From positions 1 through 64,000 of the forward strand of contig KB309537.1 of assembly GCA_000328365.1 (NCBI GenBank): 64,000 nt of DNA, in the 5' to 3' direction. This document shows positions 1 to 11,913 of this stretch, piece by piece. The stretch is from Capitella teleta. Taxonomy: Eukaryota > Annelida > Polychaeta > Capitellidae. Position 1 is the first letter of the stretch. Each line of letters begins with the position of its first letter. The notes beneath the pieces were generated by a model. The model ran no database searches, was not told the DNA's origin, and saw nothing but the letters and a program-made list of their open reading frames with translations. The position numbers and the translations under genes were made by a program.

Positions 1-1079
1 AACGTCTGACATATATATATATATATATTATATTATACTTTATTATTTGGTGCCTTGTTACTTACATACAAGCCTTCTTCTGCTTCTGGCATGAGGCATG
101 ATTGAGCTTTACGGCTTCACCCAACCCTTTCGGTTAATATGGGAGCCAGAACAGAAGCCCAGACCCAGGGGTTTCCCCTAAATCCATAAGTAGCCAACTT
201 GGTCAAATTATCAATATAGAAGCCAGGCACGAGATCATCTTAAATAATAAATCATAATCCCAAGGGTTCTTTATCCAGCATACTGTGACTCAAAAAGACA
301 GCAATACACAACACCAGGCCTTGATTATTGATATGCAGTTAGTCACCAAAGAATTATAATTACAACAAATAAAATTCGCAATTCACGCTCATAACCTGAC
401 ACTGATCGTGCCGATAGGGCCCTTATTTTGTTCCAAGCCTCTTTATCGATAATTATTACTGATCCCTACAGATTTTGGCTACAGACTGGATCTAATCGGG
501 CCTCCCATCACTGTGACTGTCACCAGTGATCAAACCGGCCAAAACATATGAACAATTAAGACTAAATTTTGATAGGATAATGAGATTGGGAGGGATAAAT
601 ACGGATATATAAATGATCAGCATGTTTTCAGGGTGAAAATCTAAATGATTATTGTGAATGACATTATATATTTCATAACATTATTCAAGATAAACTTCTT
701 TACCAAGAGATTTTGCCGCCAATCGCCATTCGCTTCAGGAAACGTATGGTTATCGGCAAAATATACCGCTATGACTTTTCCTGTTCTCTTATTTCAAAAA
801 ATAAGTTTCGTGATGTCTGTATGCAATTATAGGCTTTCAAATTACTCTTGAAGGCGTGAAATGGCTTATTCGTCTATTTTACGGGTCAATGATTGATCTA
901 TAATGAAGTAACACATGATATAAAGCCAAAGTTCTCACTGGGTAAGAGTTCAAAATTATTGCTTCCATCACCACATTTTCTGGGTACATGGTGGGTATAG
1001 GGCCGAGCTTCATCAGTTCGTCCGATGAGCGGCTATAGGATTGTACTCGTATTTCGCATCTGTTATAGAGACTATCAAG
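1..1079. other. Upstream region of codanin-1 with an old SINE
   Basis: No coding exon is visible here. Positions 1-60 hold a short (AT)n run. Positions about 60-440 hold a reverse-oriented SINE-like repeat, listed separately. The stretch 450-1079 is AT-rich and should contain the promoter and 5' UTR of the codanin-1 gene, whose start codon is at 1080. I see no clear TATA box or CpG island. Confidence 0.5.
60..440 (-). repeat. Old SINE-like repeat, family A
   Basis: Read on the minus strand, this stretch shares several blocks in the same order with the tRNA-headed SINE at 17043-17345. The shared blocks are TAATTCTTTGGTGACT, GATAAAGAACCCTTGG, GGGGAAACCCC, and a C/G-rich tail with TTCTGTTC. The shared order of separate blocks makes chance unlikely. 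The tRNA-like head is poorly preserved in this copy. Confidence 0.6.
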
Positions 1080-4000
1080 ATGGCCTCCTTACTTGAATGT
1101 TTGTTTGAGAAACAAATTTCATCGGATGAATTGACGCTATGGCTTAGAAATAAATACGAACAGGTGACGATTGAATCTACATTCTCCAATGCTGTTTCTG
1201 GGGGTTTTTTGTTGTCTGTTAAGGTCCCCGTATATTTCTAAAACGACTTGATTTGATTTTCCTTCTATTATCGCTCAGGCCGATGAGGCATTATCCCATT
1301 CAGTAGGTCTGTGCACATAAAAATCAAATTCATTTGATATAATTGAAAATGGTATCAAATGATAGCTTGTGATCTAATTAAGATAAAACTGGAATAATTT
1401 TGTTTTTATATTTATTAGATCAAAAGTTATTTTATTTTTAGTGGCTGAAATTCACAACTGAACTTCTTCTTTCACCATTAGACTGATTGGCAGTCACATC
1501 GATCAGCTGATTTGTGCTTAACACTAGTCTTGTCACTGAATCCCGTTGATATATCTGTTATGAATAGAATTCCTTTCGAATTTATATATTTTCTCATTTT
1601 TTTTAGGTAGTCAACACCCAACCACATTCATCTATCAGATGTGTCATGACTTTCATAATGAATCATGATAGATAAAAAAGACTAATTATTATAAAATAGG
1701 CATTCTCGGTTATAAGGAGAATAGCTCAGATCAAGCAGAGGTCTAGTTGCCCTAACCCTAACCTCCCAGTAACTGGGTATGTATCTTTAATTTTAATTAT
1801 GGGACTAGAATCCTGGTTGCCTTGCGTAATCATTTCAATGTCTAAATCAGTTATTCACCTATTGACATTGATAATAAATCATAAAATAATAGTAATTAAC
1901 AAATATTCATGTTACATTCAATTGACAAACAATGTTTTTCATGTTCTCAGATTTCTCCTGCTGCAAAGGCTGTCTTACAAGAGTATGAAAATACCAAAGT
2001 TGACTTTGTTCCGTTTCTGCTGAATTTCCTGCGTGATCAAACATTGCACTTAATGCAAGGATGCCGTTCGACCAGCACCACTCCTGCCAAGACCCCCGGG
2101 AGTCTGAAATTGAAGAAATGGGCTTCCCGCAGCAAAAAGCAGAAGCCGAACGCCTGCAGTACCCCCGTCAGCAACAACCGTCTTCAACTGTTTGGGGGAA
2201 CCCAGGAGAATTCATCTGCAGTTTCTCTCGACTCCTTCAAGAATTTGGACGATACTAACTCTCCTATCGTGAGCTCTGTGAATGAGAGCAAGAATAGTCA
2301 AAAAGAAACTCCTACCGATTTCCACGTTTACCGCANACCAAAATTTTCCTCGCANGAGCGTGACAGCTCCTCTCGCAGCCAACGAAACCTCTCCTTTCAA
2401 TCTCAGCAGAATTCAGCTCCGCGCTCCAAGCAATGCAGCCTTGGCGACTTCCTCCTGTCACCAGAAGCGAACACACGACAGACGAAACAGAGTCCTCACG
2501 CACCTCGACACAAAGATAAGCCTTCTCCGATGCAGCGTCACAAGAAAAAACCACAGAGGGTCGATGACTCCCGCAATTCCTCCGCTGTTTTTAATCTGAG
2601 CGATTTTCCGTCAATGGAAGAATCGCTGAAGCAGCCAAGTCAAGCGTTAGTTTTCCTTTCTCCTTTATTTTTTCGTTCATCTTTATTTTTTCCTCCATTT
2701 CCTTTATTTTTTCAAGGGTTCACGTCATCTCTGCTCCTCAGAGGATCACTCCAACCACCGTCGTGACCACAGCCTCTGACCCTCCCAGCGCCTTTTTTCC
2801 TGAACCAGTCTCCCACAGTCCCATTCCTCGATCAGCCTGGGCATCTCCTCCGGAGGTTTTTCGCAAAAATCTCATCGCAGGTCGCAAAGGTTCAACCCCT
2901 GCTAACAACGCGAAAGCCAGTCGTCGCCTCAACACCACAATGCTCACTCCAAAACCAACAGCTCCAAAAGTCTCTCCTTGGGGAACGCAATCAACCGAAG
3001 TTAACACTCCACAAAATACCCAGAATGCATCTCCCTGGACGGGTGTATCAAAAGCACAAGACAATCCGATGCCCAAAACACTTGCGCTGACTTCGTTGAC
3101 TCAGGATATTGACATCGGAATCCGATCAGAGTGAGTCATCACTTTATATTCTGCATTCTTTTTATTGCCCTTTCATTTCTTCACAGTTCACCGAAAATAG
3201 CGTCGCCAGTGAAGACCCCTAAGAAGGGCCTCGTGGTCACCACTCCCACTCACACCCCATCGAAGGCGTTTGACCGCCTGACCAGTGTGGACATCATCAC
3301 AGCCATCCCTGAAGAGGTGTCGTTCCAAGAGCAACTGGACCATTTAGCTGACGTCTATGTTGGATGCATTGCAGGTGGCACATCTTTCCACAAATGTTAA
3401 CAAGGCCACAATATTTTTTGACCTCCTTCGAAGGTCACCTTATTCCCAGTTTGACCCTTGAGGTGTACTTCATCATGCAAATGTTAACCACTCGTAACGT
3501 CCAAGGGGAGAGCCCTCCTACGTCCGTCATTGAAGGTGAGAAGGTCCTCTTCAATATTGATGTTCGATGGAAATTCTTTTTCTCAGATTTTGATGATGTC
3601 GTCTACTTCAATTCTGTGCACAATGCTGTCTACTTCGCCGTGCGTGTTTTGCATCTTCACAGAAAGTGAGTTTCAGATGATGTCATCCGGACGTTTCAAG
3701 TGTTTTGCGTTCAGGTTGCTCTGCTTCCTCGATCACTCCATGCTCCACCTGTTGGCCGATTCACGCAGGATTAAGGATTTCAACCCGAGTCTGAACGCTT
3801 TCATTTTAGAGTTATTCCACGCCAATCAACCACGCGTAAGACTGCTTTCAAACGCTGATCTCTCCACTGACACCTTCTCCCTCTCACAGAACTCCTGTTC
3901 CTTTTTTCCATCGCCAATCGTTGGGGTTTCATTCCAAGTTGAAACTGACAACCGGAGGAATTTCCCCTCGGAAAGAGTCTTCCACACCTTCAAGAAGCAG

Positions 4001-7000
4001 CGAGACGCTTTCTACGAGTTGTTGCGTGAGTGGCAGGAGAAGCACCTTACCCCCGGCTGGAGCATGGCCGAGGTGCAGGGCCCTCGCATCTCCTCTCTGC
4101 TCAGTCAGAGCCTCCACTTGTCCAATCACATTCATTTCGCTCGACTTTTCCAGTCGCAACTGCTGCAGGTGTGTGCTCTCCATTAGCTCTGTTCCGTTTC
4201 AACACCTGCTCTCTTAGATGTGCAAAGGGGACGCCAGCATCATCAGTGACGATGAAAGCAACATTTCTCTCCTCAGTCATCTGAAACTCACCAATCCGGA
4301 GAAATTCAAAAAGTTGGTTCTTGGAGAAAAGAATTGCGCACTGTTGAGACTTGTTTCCCTAGGTTGCAAGAGCGCTTCACCACTCCGTCTTCCCTTGGGG
4401 GCCCGTGCCCTCCGCCAGGTTTCCCTGGGTGTCAAGAATTCTTCCACAACTTCATCATCTACGGCGCTAATCATTCGCTCAACCATCACCTCAGCGTCAC
4501 CATGACGGCCAAAATTGTAGAGGTACAGCCTCCCTCTGGGGCATTGGACTTTTTAATATTATCTTTATTCTCTGATTAGTTGAATCAAACCAGTTTCACC
4601 ATAACTGAGACTGAACAGAAGGAAGACAGAAGTGCAGATCTTGACAATGTGAGTGCATGTGTACTCTATTTGACTTATAACAGCGTCCTGCAGGCGGAAT
4701 CAGAGGCTCTACTCGGCTGTTTACTCAGTCTGAAACTCCTTGGGAAATTCCTCGGCTTCCTGACGTTCCTTCCGTACCAAACAAACGACGCTCCTTTGCC
4801 GGAAGACATGCAGCAGATGCATGTCTCCATTCGCAACCAGGTGGGAGCACCTCTTGTCCGCTGACTTATTGCAATGGCTTACCTCACCAGACGTGCCTCT
4901 CACTGTGTCCCTTGAACGCCGTTCGTTCAGCGCTTGCTAATGGACGCCTCTGCCTCACTGTTCCGTGGGTGGTGGATTTTCTGAGCATGATGGATGGACT
5001 GGCGCCACAGCTGGACTTGATTCAAAGCATCTTCCATCTTTTCCTCACCATTTACAGGTCAGGCTTACTTTTATTTGCCATGCTGCTTGATGTTATATTT
5101 ATATATTATCTATTATTGTTTATCGTTATATTTATCGTTTCAGGCGGAGCAGTGAAGAGTTTTGTCGGTCTGGAAGTGCGACCCACTTGCTGCTGATAAC
5201 CGTTCTTGGGTGGTTTTTCGGGGTAACTCTCTCTCACCTCATTTTTATAGTTTTTCTAACGGTGTCGCTGACAGCTGTCAATCTTCCCCGAGGGTCTCTT
5301 CTTCCAGTTCATTCCTGAAGATCTTGAGAGCACCACTCTGCCCCCGGACTGCTTAGTGAGTGCTCATCAATACTTATTCTCTGGTAATATGAAAAATTTA
5401 CTTTCTCCAGGATCAGTTATCGGTGATTGATCTGCACATTGTGTATGCAAGCTGTCCGTACATCAGTAAGTTCTGGTTCTAGTGCATTAGATATTTATTG
5501 ATATTTTATTCTCATAGCTGAGATCCGGAATCTGTTGTTGGATTTCAGTGTTGGAATCAGCTCTGGGGCTTCCTCCGTGAGGAAGATCACTCCCCTCTCT
5601 GCTGAACCCTCCCTCTCCTCTGCATCTGTTGCTCAGCGCAATCTGCAGGTAATTATATGCTAATGATATGTAAATTTTATTATAATTCCCGCTTTCAGGC
5701 ACAAATGGAGGAGAATTTCTTCCACAACCAGCCGGCATCGTTGAAGCGCACAGTGGATTTTGTGGCTGATCGTGTGGCGTCCAACCACATCAAGCACTTC
5801 AAGGCGAAGATTTATCCCGACGTCATGGCTAGGGGAGTGAAGAGGGCTCAGCAGATGGCCAGCGTACTTGAACCCGGTTCTCCCGATCATTCTAAGGTGT
5901 GTCTCAGCCGCCTGGGGTCCTTTATCATCTAATTGGTCTCCTCACAGCGCAAGTATTTATCCGAGATTGAAGACCATTCGACTGAACTCCGCAAAGAGAG
6001 TTGGTCGCTGAGTGATGCTTCTGCCAATCAGTGCGTTTCTCTTTGTTCACATTGCAGTTTTTTTTTGTTTTTTTTTTCTGTTCCAGGTTTTGTCTGAAAC
6101 GCACGAAGGAGGTCTTGGTGCTTCTTCTGCCGGCTGAAACGCCGGCTACTGTCACACAGGTTTCTTCAGAAATCTCATGCCGTTTAGCGCGAGGGAAGAT
6201 TTCAAACTGGTTAGCAACGCATATCACGTCAAGTGGGTTTTTCTTCCCTCCCTGCTCTTTTGCATCATGACCGATTTTTCTCTTTTAGCTGTTTTCAAAC
6301 GGGAATTACAAGCGGAGTTTGAGAAGCAAATGCGAGTGCGTTATCATGCAGCCGAATCCAACAACACATCTATCGACCAGGAACCGAAACCGAAGCAGCC
6401 AAAACCGAAGCAGCCAGTTGAAGGGAATCGTCTTCGCTTGTTGGATAAACTCACCGTGAACATCTTCATTGATTATAAAGACTTTGTGCGTGATTTAATG
6501 TGTCAGAGGGAAAGGTTTAGTGCGGCGGAAGTTGTGTCTGCTTTGGAGCGGGTCAAGTACTGCGTGTGTGATGCTCCACATGAGGTTTGCGGTATGATGT
6601 TATCTATTTGCATTTGACATGTTCTCTGTAGGATGATCTGAGCAGCACCCTCAAGGCGTTTGCTAAGCTTACACGGGAACTGATCCTCTTCGCGGGTGGG
6701 TGTTGTGAGTTGGGATTATTGGAGCATTCCGATTTATTTCGATCATTTCAGTTCTTGAGCAGCCTGAATTATGGACGCCAGATGTGATGTCGCTGAGCCT
6801 ACTGCTGCTGGTTGCCTTGAAACCGCACAGCATGTTTGTCAACATTTTCTGCCCAAAATATCTTTACCTGCCGCAAACATCAGAGAATCCAATCGTAAGG
6901 AAATTTCTGAAATCGTGAATGTCTTGTATATGTATCTCTTCGCAGGAGACTTGGCAGCGATTTGAAGATATGCTGGTGCTGGTCACGGCAAAAGGTCTGC

Positions 7001-7477
7001 TTCACCCGAAAAATATCACGCACAACATGCTGCAATTGTCAAACATATGTCACGCTGCTAAGGTGGAAATCTGATGTCATGGTCACGTTGTCATCTTAAA
7101 TCCCTTTTCCTTTGCAGGCTCCGATTGAGAAAGTGTTTTCGTGTTTATCATCTGTGATGACGTCATTTCTCACTCAACACGAAGAAGACGAAGAAGATGT
7201 GCAAACGTTCTCTGAGACCAAACTCTGTTCATCTCTGCTAGAACTTGCGGACAATTCTGAATCAGACGTTGTGAAATCACTCGCCAAAGAATGCTCACAA
7301 AAAATTGTGGATATCACCAAATCGAAAGAACTGAACAACAATTCATCGTTGATAGTCGATTTTGCCGATGATTCAACTTTTGAGATATTGAAATCGAGTT
7401 CTTTGGCTGCTTTTACGGACCAAATGTCAACCCAAATTATGCAATCTGCCATGCTCGACGTGAAAACTTCTGTTTGA
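1080..7477 (+). CDS. CDAN1: Codanin-1, 25 coding exons
   Basis: Codanin-1 binds the histone chaperone ASF1, holds it in the cytoplasm and limits histone delivery; it is scaffold and partner for the nuclease CDIN1. Phase-consistent coding exons: 1080-1163, 1951-2645, 2717-3130, 3187-3374, 3434-3535, 3587-3665, 3715-3835, 3890-4168, 4218-4312, 4363-4522, 4580-4648, 4694-4840, 4891-5057, 5144-5222, 5275-5355, 5411-5465, 5518-5648, 5699-5896, 5948-6030, 6087-6232, 6289-6584, 6632-6695, 6752-6894, 6946-7062, 7118-7477. They give about 1450 residues; the human protein has 1227. Seen along the protein and matching codanin-1: MASLLECLFEKQ at the start, FVPFLLNFLRDQ (47-58), LSDFPSMEE, the ASF1 B-domain-like RITPT (269), AFYELLREW and FHTFKKQRD in exon 8, GGPCPPPGFPGCQ, LTVPWVVDFLS, VLGWFFG, a second B-domain-like RKITP (960-964), FFHNQPASLKRTVDF, and LLPAETPATV. 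The N-terminal 260 residues are disordered, and the acidic C-terminal tail is longer than the human one. Two N bases (2336, 2355) fall in exon 2. Exon 9/10 joining is the least certain boundary. Identity is near certain. Confidence 0.96.
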
Positions 7478-7551
7478 CGTCAATTTCACGTCACTGCCAT
7501 TTTGTGATCATAATTAACCTGCAGGAATTTTTTTAATGAATATATTATATA

Positions 7552-7557
7552 AATAAA
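7552..7557 (+). terminator. Poly(A) signal of codanin-1
   Basis: AATAAA lies 75 bases after the codanin-1 stop codon, in AT-rich 3' UTR. It is the first canonical signal downstream of the stop. Confidence 0.7.
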
Positions 7558-7937
7558 TTTGTTGAATTTTAAAAATTTTAACTTATTTGTGTTTGATTTT
7601 TACTGAAACGAAAATTTGATTTTGTTAAGGCAAATTTTAACCCAAACATTCTGAGAATTGTCGGCTTTATAAGTGGGTGTCTTTGATTGCCAGTACCGTA
7701 TTCAAGATTTCACAATTATTTTCTCATCTTGCAAATCTCCGGCATGATTATTTGTAGGAAAGTTTTTTTGGGGTAATGTTATAAACTTGCTAAGATTATT
7801 TACTGTGGTATAAAATCCCTCCTTCACACAAAGTGCTCAGCTATATTAATTATAATTATGCAACCAACCGGAATTCTGTACCAATGTCCCCAAACTTATT
7901 GCGCAAAATAATCCAAACATCAATAAACAAGTCATAC
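7558..7937. other. Convergent intergenic spacer
   Basis: About 380 bases separate the poly(A) signals of codanin-1 (+) and the ETAA1-like gene (-). It is AT-rich and I see no coding exon or repeat in it. Confidence 0.6.
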
Positions 7938-7943
7938 TTTATT
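7938..7943 (-). terminator. Poly(A) signal of the ETAA1-like gene
   Basis: TTTATT on the plus strand is AATAAA on the minus strand, about 250 bases beyond the stop codon at 8192-8194. Confidence 0.6.
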
Positions 7944-8191
7944 GCATCATAGCAAATTGAAATATAGATATCATTTTAAGTTTTGAAAAGGAGCGAAATA
8001 TTTGAAAAAAAAAACATAAAAACATCTCTTCTGGGGGATATCACAGTATTTGTAGACCTGGATGACGAGACAAACAAAAGCAAAGAACTCTCTTTTAATC
8101 TTTTCACAATGACGCAGTGCAACCTTAACTAACACCAGTGCAACATGGATTCTTCCAATCAAAATTCCTTGCCAGCCAATCACAGCAAAAT

Positions 8192-10680
8192 TCACTTTTT
8201 ACGTAGCCCGAGTCGACTTTTCCTTAGACGGATAGCTTCCTGACGTTTGCGTTCGATTAGTTCACGCATATCCGTCTGTGTTGGATGAATGACGGCAGTA
8301 GAGTTGAGTTGAGTGGCCTCTGAGATCTGAGATAGCTCTGATTTGCGTTTGCGACGGAGGGCCTCCTGGCGTTTTCTTTCGACTTCTTGTGGTGTGCATT
8401 TCTGAGTGGATGAAACGGGTTTGAAGAGGGTTGGAGGAGCCTTACGATCGACTTCCCTCCCGATTCCTCCTTGAGCATCGTTCCCTTTCACCGCACCTTC
8501 TTCTTGAATAGTGTTCAACGCTGGCTTTGGTCCTTCTTCCTCGTGATCTGTTCAGAAGAACAGTAATCCAGTAAAATCTGAAGTGAATATTGCGTAGAAG
8601 ACTTACCAGCAGCTAACGCTTCACAGGTAAACAGAACTTCTTTAGCAGCATTCAAATCAACTAGAATCTCAATAGGACCTTCAGAAACGGCTAATTGGCT
8701 ATCCAGGCAATCATCTGGCTCAGCCAGTGTAGCCAGCAAATCGTCAGTGAGGCTTGTGTTATTGATGGAGGGGCTCTGCGCTGGCTGAGCCCTCATCTTC
8801 CCGATCTCATGTGGCTTTTTGAAACAGTGTCGCTTCCTTGTTGGGGTCGATTTGCTGGATACAGGAGATGGCATTGAGTTCATTTCAAGAGCAGCACTGC
8901 GGCTGGCAGATCGAGTGAGAGGGCGTTGTGGAGTGCTCGTGCTCCTGGTGCTTGCCTCGGCCAATGACTGAGTGGCCTGCAGGAAGCTGTCGCTGTCAAA
9001 CAGCTCATCGTCCGTCCAGAGTTCCTCAAAAGATTGCTGCAGGTTGTGTTTCTCTTCTTCTTCTTCCTCTTCAGCTTTTGTAAACGACCTAAAATGACGA
9101 GAAAAAAATCAGAAATTTGAGTGAATTGACTGATGATGTTAACCTAGTTGAACGCGTAGTAACACCATTTTTCTCATTTTTAGCAGCCGCAATGAAGGAA
9201 GTCAGTTGGGCGAGTAATTTTTGTGAGTCAGCTGCAGATTTGAGATTGAGATCCGCCAGGCGTGCTTGTCGTCCCAACCTTTTTGGCTGTCTGTCGATCA
9301 AAGTTAAAGCAATCAGATTTCAAGAATTATTCCGACTCACTTGACAACAGCCTCGTTGCTAGTTTTTGAATGTGGACTCTTCAACCAGAGGCTGAGGAGA
9401 GGGGGCGTCTTGGGAACCACAACCTGAAGGAAACAAGTTGAAGGGTCAAAGAAATACCTCTTCTGGTAGGGTACTTACATAATGATTCTTAGCGTGTCTC
9501 TTTATTAGCTCCAATGTGTCAATATCATCCGCTTTGCCAACTGAAGGAATATTATAATTATGTGAAAACAAATTTTCATAAGGAACCCAATATTGCTACC
9601 AGTTGAGCGTTATACGAAAAAGCCTTATTAAGTAAGATGGTTTGTTCATAATGATTCTATATAGAGCTGGGCAAATAGTGCTTCAACACGGATAACGGAT
9701 ATCTGTGTTACTAATATCCGACGGACACGGATACGGACACGGATATTTATGCCCAAACACGGGAGCATGCAATTGCAGCTTAATGCCCCAGCGCCTGACA
9801 CATGCTGTGAGCGCTAAAGCCACGCTCTACCTGCAGCAGTTAAAGACAAGTGACCTTGACCTACTGCTGTCATCCTCCTTGCTTCTTGTCATCCTTTTTG
9901 CTTCTTGTACAATTCTTTTATCAAAACGTTCAGAATAAGTTTCAAGAGGCATCGCACATGCAGACAGCTCGCTTGCCTGTCGATTTAACAAAAGTGAATT
10001 TCTTATCAGCGCAGGCTATCTTAAGTATATTTCCCCAACTGCACGAGTCACAGATTATAAGCCCAAGATGCAAGGACAGTAACGTGCACTTTGTGCTACA
10101 GTGTACACTTTCAACAAACATGATTTGGAAATGTACAAAGTTAGTAACCTCATGAGACGCAAGTCAGTTTATGGCAATTGTTCAATAGAAAGTTTGAAAT
10201 TATTCAAATTGTTAGATCGCCAAGTACATTTACTAGTCTGTACATGTATTAACTGTACATGTCTGATCAATTTCAAACATGATTCAAAGTCAAGAAAGTG
10301 ATGAAATTCAGTGCTGTTTGTGGTTCACACAAAAACTGCATTTGGCAAAGATGTCACGTGTTGAAAAATAAGCACTAAAGGTGATATGCAACAACGGGTG
10401 GTGGCTGTGTGCTACGCTCACTGTGCGCTCGAAACGGACACTTCAATTTTACACTATCAATGATTTAACCATCCGTGCTGAAACATGGATAATGGATAGT
10501 ACTGAAAACACCCAATATCTATCACGGATACGGATATTCGCCCAGCCCTAATATTCTATACGATCATCCATAGCAACATGAGATAAACTAACCAGGGGAA
10601 GCAAAGGGATGGCGTTTATCCCATCCGACTTCAAACACAGGATCTGACTGTGACTGGAGAGGATCATCAGAGAATGACAT
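8192..10680 (-). CDS. ETAA1: ETAA1-like ATR activator, 6 coding exons
   Basis: ETAA1 binds RPA on single-stranded DNA at stressed forks and activates the ATR kinase. Coding exons in transcript order: 10593-10680, 9479-9540, 9341-9423, 9144-9290, 8607-9088, 8192-8547. Phases agree and give 405 residues; human ETAA1 has about 926, so the middle is much shorter here. The N terminus (1-77) has an aromatic VFEVGWD, then VGKADDIDTLELIKRHA and TPPLLSLWL, which follow the order of the human ATR-activating region (FWDQNSP, GKGRKK, DSDEISHIVNRIA, MLDMWI). Residues 80-125 look like a coiled coil. An acidic run leads into FEELWTDDELFDSDSFLQA (147-165), a plausible RPA70N-type or activating motif. Near the C terminus are two helices like the RPA32-binding motif, EVERKRQEALRR (from 342) and LIERKRQEAIRLR (from 384). 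The start is the first ATG after an in-frame stop. Intron 1 carries a hAT-like element. The name is a reasoned match, not a searched one. Confidence 0.78.
9662..10550. mobile_element. Non-autonomous hAT-like element in ETAA1 intron 1
   Basis: The left end TAGAGCTGGGC and right end GCCCAGCCCTA are inverted repeats. Both continue inward into imperfect copies of ACGGATA/TATCCGT. The 8-mer ATTCTATA occurs on both sides (9654-9661 and 10553-10560, the right one two bases from the end), as expected of an 8-bp hAT target duplication. About 890 bp with no transposase reading frame, so a deletion derivative or MITE. Confidence 0.75.
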
Positions 10681-10765
10681 GATGGCTCACATGACAGGAG
10701 GGACCCCACACTGAAAAAAGCATCACATTATTAGATGATGCAATGAACAAGGATTGTAGTCACAG

Positions 10766-10925
10766 ATTTTTATTTTTATTTTTATTATTTTTTTTAAAGC
10801 CCTGGTTAGATGCCTTCCATAAGAACACAAGGTTGGTGGCTGGTCTCAAACCTCCAGTGGCCAGCCCAAAGCCCTTTCGAGGTGAGCACGCTAACAACTC
10901 GGCCACAACCTCTTTTGGGTCGAAA
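10766..10925 (-). repeat. tRNA-derived SINE, family B
   Basis: Read on the minus strand it begins with a tRNA-like A box in GTGGCCGAGTTGTTAGCG, close to a Ser/Leu tRNA. A B-box-like GGTTTGAGACC follows, and it ends in an A-rich tail with repeated AAAAAT (plus-strand T-rich at 10768-10798). This is the usual build of a tRNA-derived SINE. It sits about 90 bases upstream of the ETAA1-like start codon, so it may overlap that gene's promoter or 5' UTR. Confidence 0.7.
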
Positions 10926-11687
10926 GAAATTGAAACTGAAAGAATGATGAGAAAGTAAATTCATATATAATTTAAATTCGTCATTATCCATATGACATCT
11001 GACAACAAAAAATATCCACAAGACCAGACTTGAGCGTCAGCTACTGGTCAGGGTCGAAGTAGCGGACCAATAAAATTCACCTATTATCGCCCAAAATTAG
11101 GAAAAAGACTCTAGACGAATTCATTGTAGACAGGACCAAATTAATGAATAAAAGGAATTTCCACTAATGTTTAACTCACGATTGGCATCGATGTCATTAG
11201 TATTAGTTGAGAAATAAAGGCATTTAGCGAGTAATAAAAGTTGGTAAATTGTCGTCATAAATTTAAACAGAAAGTATAAAAGCACTTCCGGTTCTGGTCA
11301 GGTACGTTTAACCGTTCCAGTTAAGAAAATATAATTTTTTTTTTTTTTTGAACACTCTCATCACAGGTTATTCAGAGAGCGATTCGAGCCTTTCGGATCG
11401 TGAAATTTAATTCCACTATGCAATGATCATATTCCTGTCAACACTGGTCAAGCCACAATCCATATATTTAGGCTCATGTGTCAGTTTAAATTATAATAGC
11501 TATAATATAAACAAAGCTTGTTAAGATATTATAATATGAACAAATATCATTATGTCACATTTTAAATATTGTTCTTCACACATAAGCAAATCACTTTTTT
11601 CATTATTTTGCACTTCTTTTTATGGTAGCCTTTTATGTACTTTATAGAATGAATCTATTGAACCCTTAGCACACACTCGGAGACATT

Positions 11688-11913
11688 GCATTCGACACGT
11701 ATTATTTATGCACTCTCGTTCCCATTCAAGAACAAATCTACTCTGTACCATTATAAATTACATTTGTAATCCGCCCTTCAAAATATCATAGTGTAAACAA
11801 ATATAAGACACGACACATCAATTGTCGGCAATTTCACCTCGTACATGTATATGTATAGGCATGCATAAAGTATGACATAAATTCTTAAATTAATTTTAAT
11901 GAAGTAAACTGAA
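11688..11913 (+). repeat. Direct repeat, left copy
   Basis: This 226-bp segment recurs at 12673-12898 with the same length; I see one clear difference (acgtatt here, acttatt there). The right copy starts exactly at the end of the N gap. See the finding on allelic duplication. Confidence 0.9.

Noticed and set aside
1750-1765. CCTAACCCTAACC, telomere-like repeat in codanin-1 intron 1
   Set aside because: Only two units; too short to be a real interstitial telomere block.
3921-4217. Alternative frames overlapping codanin-1 exon 8 on both strands
   Set aside because: Shadows of the real exon, whose frame matches codanin-1 across the whole length.
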